Below, one piece after another: positions 32,629 to 36,776 of a DNA stretch of 36,776 bases. The notes beneath the pieces were generated by a model. The model was not told the origin of the DNA and searched no databases. It worked only from the letters and a program-made list of their open reading frames with translations. The translations under genes and the position numbers were made by a program. Source of the stretch: a virus; IMG/VR virus record IMGVR_UViG_3300030061_000512, positions 1 to 36,776 of that record, one strand, 5' to 3'. Each line of letters starts with the position of its first letter. The stretch's first letter is position 1.

Positions 32629-32960
32629 CAGTACCTACCACAAGTCCAAAGATCCCACTTAAGTATCGTGTTGTTAAAGATCCATCTAGCAAAGCGAGTG
32701 TTCTGTTCTACGTCGTATCGGTCATGCCAATAGTCAGCAAACACTTCACCCCACACTGGTTTATAGATCTGAAAGATCCCGTAAGAACCTTCAGGGTTAT
32801 AGGCGTATGGGTTATGGAAACTCTCGCACCAGCTTACTGACAAGGCACGCACGCAATCATCTCTAAAGTATTCACAGACGATTGGTGCCACCTCGTTAGG
32901 TGGCGAAACGTTTACGCTCACCAGATCTATGATCGTCCAGATTTCTAGCCAAACATTCAT
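32628..32960 (-). CDS. Transglycosylase-like/lysozyme-fold protein
   Basis: A 110-residue protein with the lysozyme-superfamily pattern: catalytic Glu46 in LSVSWCESFHNPYAYN, GSYGIFQI at about 58-65, and a W..GEVF...W helix, then NTRFARWIFNNTILKWDLWTCG. It resembles Slt-type domains, which cut the glycan between MurNAc and GlcNAc. The N-terminus is weakly hydrophobic (WLEIWTIIDLVSVNVS) but not a clear signal peptide. It stands in the early operon far from the amidase, so it is not the main lysin. It may act in entry or have another role. Confidence 0.68.
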   Translation of the reverse strand: MNVWLEIWTIIDLVSVNVSPPNEVAPIVCEYFRDDCVRALSVSWCESFHNPYAYNPEGSYGIFQIYKPVWGEVFADYWHDRYDVEQNTRFARWIFNNTILKWDLWTCGRY

Positions 32961-33124
32961 CCTTCTACCTCAATTCGCTTAGGAGAACTGTTGCAGCTAA
33001 TCGACTTATTCCAAATATGGACAGGCCAATCAGGGACACCATTCTTAGGACGGATAAACCCAAACATCTCAGACTCTAAGCGTGTAGGTCTACCGCATCT
33101 CTTGCACTGCTTTGTATCCGTCAT
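32957..33124 (-). CDS. Small zinc-ribbon-like protein
   Basis: A 55-residue protein beginning TDTKQCKRCGRP (CxxC knuckle near residue 7) with a third Cys near residue 45 (SISCNSS). ATGA overlaps on both sides couple it to its neighbours. It may bind one zinc ion with help from a His. The role is unknown. Confidence 0.62.
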   Translation of the reverse strand: MTDTKQCKRCGRPTRLESEMFGFIRPKNGVPDWPVHIWNKSISCNSSPKRIEVEG

Positions 33125-33342
33125 TCGACTATCTCATCGAAGTCAATCTCAGGATCTTCAACAAGCATCTCTAACTGATACTGAATAGCTCGATCAGTTA
33201 TGACATCGATGCTTGGGATGAACTCTAAGAAACTGTCTTGGTCTTCTACATACTGCTGTTTCAACTCGTCCAAGATCAGGACAGTGAACAACGCAAACGC
33301 ATAAGCCGAGCGTTCTAGATCTGTAAATGCAGAGTCACCCAT
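33121..33342 (-). CDS. Hypothetical acidic protein
   Basis: A 73-residue acidic helical protein (LERSAYAFALFTVLILDELK followed by many Glu/Asp). It is not hydrophobic enough for a sure membrane segment. The start overlaps the upstream gene by eight bases. No family recognised. Confidence 0.5.
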   Translation of the reverse strand: MGDSAFTDLERSAYAFALFTVLILDELKQQYVEDQDSFLEFIPSIDVITDRAIQYQLEMLVEDPEIDFDEIVE

Positions 33343-33532
33343 AGTATGTCTCTGCTTCTGTTTCTATCCAGACACGAGCGCCACATCGGTCAGGCTCATC
33401 AGGCTGAACGATGTAACAAGGGCCATCTACAAAGACTCTACGGTGATGAGTAGAGCCTTTATAAGTACGATCAATAATAGCGGGTTCACCCTTCTTAATT
33501 TTCTGTTGGTGAACGTGGATAACATGCTTCAT
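33335..33532 (-). CDS. Small basic hypothetical protein
   Basis: A 65-residue protein with HVHQQKIKKGEPAIIDRTYK and VDGPCYIVQ segments. ATG 33532 with GGGAGAG upstream fits the overlap (TGATG) with the gp88-like gene better than longer starts. It may be beta-rich. Function unknown. Confidence 0.5.
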   Translation of the reverse strand: MKHVIHVHQQKIKKGEPAIIDRTYKGSTHHRRVFVDGPCYIVQPDEPDRCGARVWIETEAETYYG

Positions 33533-34323
33533 CACTCTCCCTTTCTGTTGGTGGAAGCAAACCTGACATTGTTGCGACCGTAGATACACATGCCACACTC
33601 GACACATGCGCCACGACCGAACACTCCGTCGTCGTCCCAGACGACCATCGGAGTTTTACCTGTTAGCTCAGGACACTTAGGTCCCTTGCGACGGTGCGGA
33701 AACTTGGCAGCTAACTGTTCAGTCTCTTCCCAAGTGTCAGCACAGAACGCCAGCATCGGTTCGGACAGCAAAGCTTTCTCTGTCCGAACCGCATCCAGCA
33801 CATTATCCTTATCAACAGATAAGTAAATAGCTAGGTTACTGACACCCATAAGTAGAGGGACTGCCTTAAAGGTTCTCGTATACAACCAGAACTGAAACTC
33901 AGGGAAGTCTTCTGCTACTCGTTTGATTGCTTGAGCGAACGCAGCGGAGGGAATGTCACCATCCCAGAAGTGACGGAACACCCACTCGTCTTGAGGTATG
34001 CCTGCTCGGACATACTCGATAGAGCATTCACTGAGCATGGCACTGAGCATGGCATGCAGTGTGTCTACATCGTTGAGATGAGGAGACACGACATCCCAGT
34101 TCTCTTGCACCAAGTTGCGGACGCCTGGAAAGTTCTGAAGTGCCAACGCATAACACGCATCAGCGCACCATTCTGTGTGCCCAGGACAAGAGACAAGGGC
34201 GGGAAGCCCGAAAGTGTTCTTAACCTTCGGGGTCCCCTCGTTAATGCCGTTGCCTTTCTTCTTGACTAGAGGTGCAACTTTGCGGTCACTACTTAAGCGT
34301 GGCAACCCAACGTTGACAATCAC
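33532..34323 (-). CDS. Gp88-family protein, radical-SAM-like
   Basis: A 263-residue protein. The N-terminal Cys cluster C46-x6-C53-x3-C57 (SCPGHTEWCADACYA) resembles an Fe-S site, followed by a TIM-barrel-like succession of strands (FRHFWDGDIPS; FQFWLYTRT; LAIYLSVDKDN). The C-terminus has three more Cys, C240-x2-C243-x2-C246. I recognise the actinophage gp88 family by this layout. Its function is unknown. The chemistry of a radical SAM enzyme is suggested but not shown. It starts at GTG in a GTGA overlap. Confidence 0.75.
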   Translation of the reverse strand: MIVNVGLPRLSSDRKVAPLVKKKGNGINEGTPKVKNTFGLPALVSCPGHTEWCADACYALALQNFPGVRNLVQENWDVVSPHLNDVDTLHAMLSAMLSECSIEYVRAGIPQDEWVFRHFWDGDIPSAAFAQAIKRVAEDFPEFQFWLYTRTFKAVPLLMGVSNLAIYLSVDKDNVLDAVRTEKALLSEPMLAFCADTWEETEQLAAKFPHRRKGPKCPELTGKTPMVVWDDDGVFGRGACVECGMCIYGRNNVRFASTNRKGE

Positions 34324-34670
34324 GATTGTTCTTTACCTAGGAACGCTCCGAGCAAACTATGAATACTCTTAAGAGTTTCCATGATGTCATCAGTACGAGG
34401 ATCTTGAGGCTGCATAGCTTTCACTGCCTCTTGCACTTCGCGCTCTACTACGGCTTCTAGTTTCTCTTCGCTGACATATCCCCACTCTGCAAGCAGGTCA
34501 GGCATATTAGCTCTGAAGATGCTGTCCCAGTAGTAGTAGTTACCGATGCCGTCACTTATATCATCGCTGAAATCCATGTTCTGCGAATACTCTTCTATTG
34601 CGCTATCGACTTTGTGTTCGATTGCATCGAACATCCCATCGTCATCTATTTCTATTGTGAATTCAGCCAT
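34320..34670 (-). CDS. Hypothetical acidic protein
   Basis: A 116-residue acidic protein with FTIEIDDDGMFDAIEHKVDS and a helical body (EEKLEAVVEREVQEAVKAM). No known motif. Its stop overlaps the gp88-like start (GTGA), so the two are co-translated. It is the second gene of the middle block. Confidence 0.55.
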   Translation of the reverse strand: MAEFTIEIDDDGMFDAIEHKVDSAIEEYSQNMDFSDDISDGIGNYYYWDSIFRANMPDLLAEWGYVSEEKLEAVVEREVQEAVKAMQPQDPRTDDIMETLKSIHSLLGAFLGKEQS

Positions 34671-34686
34671 TGGTTTCTCCCTTGTT

Positions 34687-34716
34687 TGGCTATGAAGTGC
34701 TTAAGCACATCAGCCA
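34687..34716 (-). promoter_or_regulatory. Inverted repeat in the gap before 34670
   Basis: The perfect 12-base palindrome GTGCTTAAGCAC (34697-34708) is nested in outer TGGCT/AGCCA arms. A second pair, AGACA...TGTCT, follows at 34716-34736. The 83-base gap between the DUF932 gene and the next gene holds no open frame, so this may be an RNA hairpin that tunes expression of genes downstream of the DUF932 gene. Confidence 0.4.
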
Positions 34717-34753
34717 GACACAAAACATATTTGTCTTGTACCTGACGGGATGC

Positions 34754-35731
34754 TCAAACTCCGACTAGCTCACGCATCCTATGAGTGAGCGGAGTGTCGT
34801 TATCCCTAATCTGATCCACCTGCTTCCTTATCTGCAGATCAGTACTAGAGGAGCGAGTGAAGTCGTGTGTCTCCGCAGATTGAATAGCATTCCACGCAGC
34901 CCACGCTGTACCAGCCGCAGGACCATCGTCCTCCACCTGCCAGTAATACTTCACAGCTTTCATTTTCTCTTCCCACGCATTCATGGTCCGAGTGCTCACC
35001 TCTTCACCCTCAGGTGCAGTCGGCTCAGGCAGAAAGGTACGAAGAAAGCTCTGATATTGAGCATAAGTAAAGAGTATGCGACGCATAGCGCCAGCCATAC
35101 GGTTAAACATCTCCGCATGTTGCCCTGCTTTAGCAAGCACAAGACTACGATCCAACAGAATCTGATCGTGATTCGTAGTTCTACGCAGCTTTATCTTGGT
35201 GTTCTCTGCTGTGCATTGGTTGCTACAGAAGAGCCGCCCAACATATGAAGACATAAACGTAGGCCACGTCCCATCCAAAGAACCACCTATAAGGAGATTC
35301 GACTGCAACCAGTCTGGATAGTCGGGGCTAGCTACGTTGTATACATCTCCTAGTTCAAAGGTTGCCATGAATCGCTTGCCGTTATCCAGCGGGCGCATAG
35401 CTGTGCATGAGTTAGGGAAAGCAGCTTCTACTGTTTCAATCCACTGTTGGTGGCTGGACTCGGGATGCTGAGGTGGAACTACATTGAGGAGAACTTTTTT
35501 CCCGTCCTCCATTTTCCTGTAGAGCTTTTTCCTCTCAGGCTGACCCTTGTATTTGCCACTCTCTACTTCCTGTATTTCGCCCTCTAATGTTAATGGCTCT
35601 GAGTGGACTTCGAATAGGACTCCGTTATCGATAGCGGCATCCACAGCATTCATTTGACCACCGAACCTATGCTCGGACTCGATCATGCCGTATTCACCTC
35701 CACCGTATGGAGTCGGGGATATGATGCTCAT
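34754..35731 (-). CDS. DUF932-family protein
   Basis: A 325-residue protein resembling the DUF932 (plasmid/phage-type) family: TATFELGDVYNV strand, RLFCSNQCTAENTKIKLRRT in the centre, long helices, and TAWAAWNAIQSAETHDFTRS near the C-terminus. The family is widely present in phages and plasmids, without an established function. It has a strong GGGAGG ribosome site and is the first gene of the middle block, 38 bases from the palindrome at 35769-35787, so it is probably expressed early and strongly. Confidence 0.78.
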   Translation of the reverse strand: MSIISPTPYGGGEYGMIESEHRFGGQMNAVDAAIDNGVLFEVHSEPLTLEGEIQEVESGKYKGQPERKKLYRKMEDGKKVLLNVVPPQHPESSHQQWIETVEAAFPNSCTAMRPLDNGKRFMATFELGDVYNVASPDYPDWLQSNLLIGGSLDGTWPTFMSSYVGRLFCSNQCTAENTKIKLRRTTNHDQILLDRSLVLAKAGQHAEMFNRMAGAMRRILFTYAQYQSFLRTFLPEPTAPEGEEVSTRTMNAWEEKMKAVKYYWQVEDDGPAAGTAWAAWNAIQSAETHDFTRSSSTDLQIRKQVDQIRDNDTPLTHRMRELVGV

Positions 35732-35768
35732 ACTTAACCTCCCTGTTAATGATGTGTATGAGAACTTG

Positions 35769-35787
35769 TTTCTAACACTGTTAGAAA
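35769..35787. promoter_or_regulatory. Palindromic operator candidate, copy 2
   Basis: A perfect 19-base palindrome (TTTCTAACA c TGTTAGAAA) centred on 35778, 47 bases upstream of the DUF932 gene start. Its centre base is C instead of G. It overlaps the next hairpin by three bases. See the two other copies. Confidence 0.72.
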
Positions 35788-35806
35788 TAGGGCACTGACC
35801 CTATTT
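35785..35806 (-). terminator. Stem-loop beside operator copy 2
   Basis: AAATAGGG and CCCTATTT (8 pairs, 6-base loop). It lies between the end of the gene at 35840 and the operator, so it could end transcription of the first early block. On the - strand only three T close the stem. Alternatively it is part of the operator region. Confidence 0.5.
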
Positions 35807-35839
35807 GCACCTCGACCTAAGTATAGGCCCTGTATTCAC

Positions 35840-36253
35840 CTAAGTCAACGACTCGTTGACATCTATGTATGATCCGTCAGCATCTATGTATTTGCTTACT
35901 TCAGACCACACTTTTAAGCGGTCATCAATCCTGCGATCCAATAACTCATTAAACCAGTCATTGTGTTCGCTAATAACAATGTCGAACTGATGACAGATAG
36001 CTTCTTCAAGCGCTGTCATCAAACGACCTGTCGTTGTGTCGTCTCGCTTCATGTCCAACGACATATGTTGAGTAGTGAAAAAGTGGTAAAGCTTCGAGCC
36101 AGCAGATTGCCAGCCATCGCTCACATCCCAACAACCAAGACCGACACGCACTTCCTTATCGGTAAGGATGTCACAGCCAATAGGGATTTCTGCACCACAA
36201 CGATCACACCACATTTGAGCGTCACCATCTTCAATAATCATTTCAAAAATCAT
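35840..36253 (-). CDS. Hypothetical protein with CxxC
   Basis: A 137-residue protein starting at ATG 36253 (GGGAG upstream). A longer open frame to 36316 lies inside the membrane-peptide gene. Residues 10-25 (DAQMWCDRCGAEIPIGCDIL) give a CxxC knuckle plus a third Cys, suggesting zinc. The rest is helical and acidic. No family recognised. Confidence 0.6.
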   Translation of the reverse strand: MIFEMIIEDGDAQMWCDRCGAEIPIGCDILTDKEVRVGLGCWDVSDGWQSAGSKLYHFFTTQHMSLDMKRDDTTTGRLMTALEEAICHQFDIVISEHNDWFNELLDRRIDDRLKVWSEVSKYIDADGSYIDVNESLT

Positions 36254-36254
36254 T

Positions 36255-36419
36255 TCAAGCTCCCTTTCTATGTTCAGAGTCCAGCATTGCTTGCCAGTAC
36301 TCAGGACCACGGGCACGCTCTCGTGCCCAGTACCACTGACTAATCAGATAGCAACCACGACAGAACATGATTACGCACAGAACTAGCAGCGGGCCAGGAT
36401 ACATAGGTGCAGCAGGCAT
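36255..36419 (-). CDS. 54-residue membrane peptide
   Basis: Residues 9-27 (GPLLVLCVIMFCRGCYLIS) form one membrane-spanning segment with three Cys, followed by a charged helix (WARERARGPEYWQAML). ATG shares a base with the previous stop (TGATG). An early membrane peptide could alter the host envelope or block superinfection. This is inference. Confidence 0.6.
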   Translation of the reverse strand: MPAAPMYPGPLLVLCVIMFCRGCYLISQWYWARERARGPEYWQAMLDSEHRKGA

Positions 36420-36706
36420 CAGCCGACATCCAGATGACTAGCCCTGCTAAACGCAGCTTCTTGAGCACGAACTAATCTCGTAACCATTGCTTCAGCGTCG
36501 AACTCGTCAGCGCTAATCTTACGTTTCTGCATTTCATTCAACAAGCTCTGTAACTCATCGACTACTACTTTTGCATGACCTATGCCGTCATAGTCTTGCT
36601 GCCAGCGATCCCAATTAGCAACAAACACATCTGAATGGTTAGTCACTTGAGCTTTAAGTAGCTCGGGACTCGCTAAATGAATATTCTCAAAGTCTATATA
36701 GGACAC
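36419..36706 (-). CDS. Small acidic protein, first gene of the right arm
   Basis: A 95-residue helical protein with VDELQSLLNEMQKRK and AMVTRLVRAQEAAF. The start is GTG 36706, with GGGAG seven bases upstream. A TTG at 36748 would put the start inside the palindrome and is rejected. It lies 52 bases from the palindrome centre. Function unknown. Confidence 0.6.
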   Translation of the reverse strand: MSYIDFENIHLASPELLKAQVTNHSDVFVANWDRWQQDYDGIGHAKVVVDELQSLLNEMQKRKISADEFDAEAMVTRLVRAQEAAFSRASHLDVG

Positions 36707-36744
36707 AGTGATTCTCCCTTTGTTGTATCCGTTATTAAGTATCC

Positions 36745-36771
36745 CCAATTTCTAACAGTGTTAGAAATTGG
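36745..36771. promoter_or_regulatory. Palindromic operator candidate, copy 1
   Basis: The longest copy: two 13-base perfect arms around a single G at 36758, with the core TTTCTAACA g TGTTAGAAA. It is the last feature before the right end, upstream of the outermost early gene. If the genome is circular it also lies about 92 bases upstream of the first late gene, and so between divergent operons. Confidence 0.75.
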
Positions 36772-36776
36772 TTAGT

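Noticed and set aside
1-36776. Terminal direct repeats and attachment sites.
   Set aside because: The first and last ~60 bases share no repeat, and no integrase gene or att-like core is visible.
1-36776. tRNA genes.
   Set aside because: No cloverleaf with GTTCRA-type arm and matching acceptor stem was seen. Gaps between genes are too short for most.

Overview
The window looks like a complete or nearly complete genome of a short-tailed (podovirus-like) double-stranded DNA phage. The virion and packaging genes form a full set: terminase, portal, scaffold, capsid, connector, nozzle, fibres and internal ejection proteins. There is no integrase, no tail-tube or tape-measure pair of the long-tailed type, no tRNA gene and no long non-coding stretch. 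No direct terminal repeat is visible between the two ends, so the sequence may be a circular assembly opened in an intergenic region. The host is not proven. Actinobacteria are the best guess: there is a gp88-type protein, two small proteins of the HGY...GCRCxxC type common in actinophages, and an r1t-like holin. Several small genes (MPLKxGxS type, KSFKARHAKN type) and the PKHD-type oxygenase resemble those of uncultured aquatic phages. These family statements come from memory of the families, not from a search.

Left arm, + strand (74-26083). It starts with a small terminase subunit and four small genes. A 2-oxoglutarate/Fe(II) oxygenase on the - strand interrupts the arm and shares a CATG with the next + gene, so both start codons overlap. 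The large terminase follows as two separate proteins (ATPase, then nuclease) joined by an ATGA overlap. Then come portal (4289-6166), scaffold, major capsid protein, a small Cys/His protein, a connector and a large beta-rich nozzle-like protein. A host-recognition/decoration array (10562-15890) has an S74 self-processing fibre, a collagen-like fibre with a carbohydrate-binding-like head, two paralogous short fibre modules, two paralogous beta proteins and three further virion-like proteins. Two small genes lead into three probable ejection proteins (271, 576 and 1810 residues). The arm ends with a lysis cassette: amidase with a peptidoglycan-binding domain, three tiny genes, an r1t-like holin and one acidic protein.

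Right arm, - strand (36706 down to 26080). Three early blocks lie behind near-identical palindromes (TTTCTAACA n TGTTAGAAA) at 36745-36771, 35769-35787 and 30868-30888. The block nearest the right end encodes a small acidic protein, a membrane peptide and a CxxC protein. The middle block starts with a DUF932-like protein and continues through a gp88/radical-SAM-like protein, zinc-ribbon and CRC-type small proteins, a transglycosylase-like protein, an HNH nuclease and an HTH protein. It closes at a strong stem-loop (30908-30943). The third block is replication and recombination: Cas4/RecB-like nuclease with four cysteines, possible ssDNA-binding protein, RecA/DnaB-type ATPase, archaeo-eukaryotic primase, RusA resolvase, a PD-(D/E)XK-like nuclease and a sigma-region-4-like protein. 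No DNA polymerase is recognisable. Host polymerase, or the primase itself, may do elongation.

The two arms converge at 26080-26083, where a CTAG supplies the stop codons of both. Genes are tightly packed, many joined by ATGA, TAATG or TGATG overlaps, so translational coupling is probably general.
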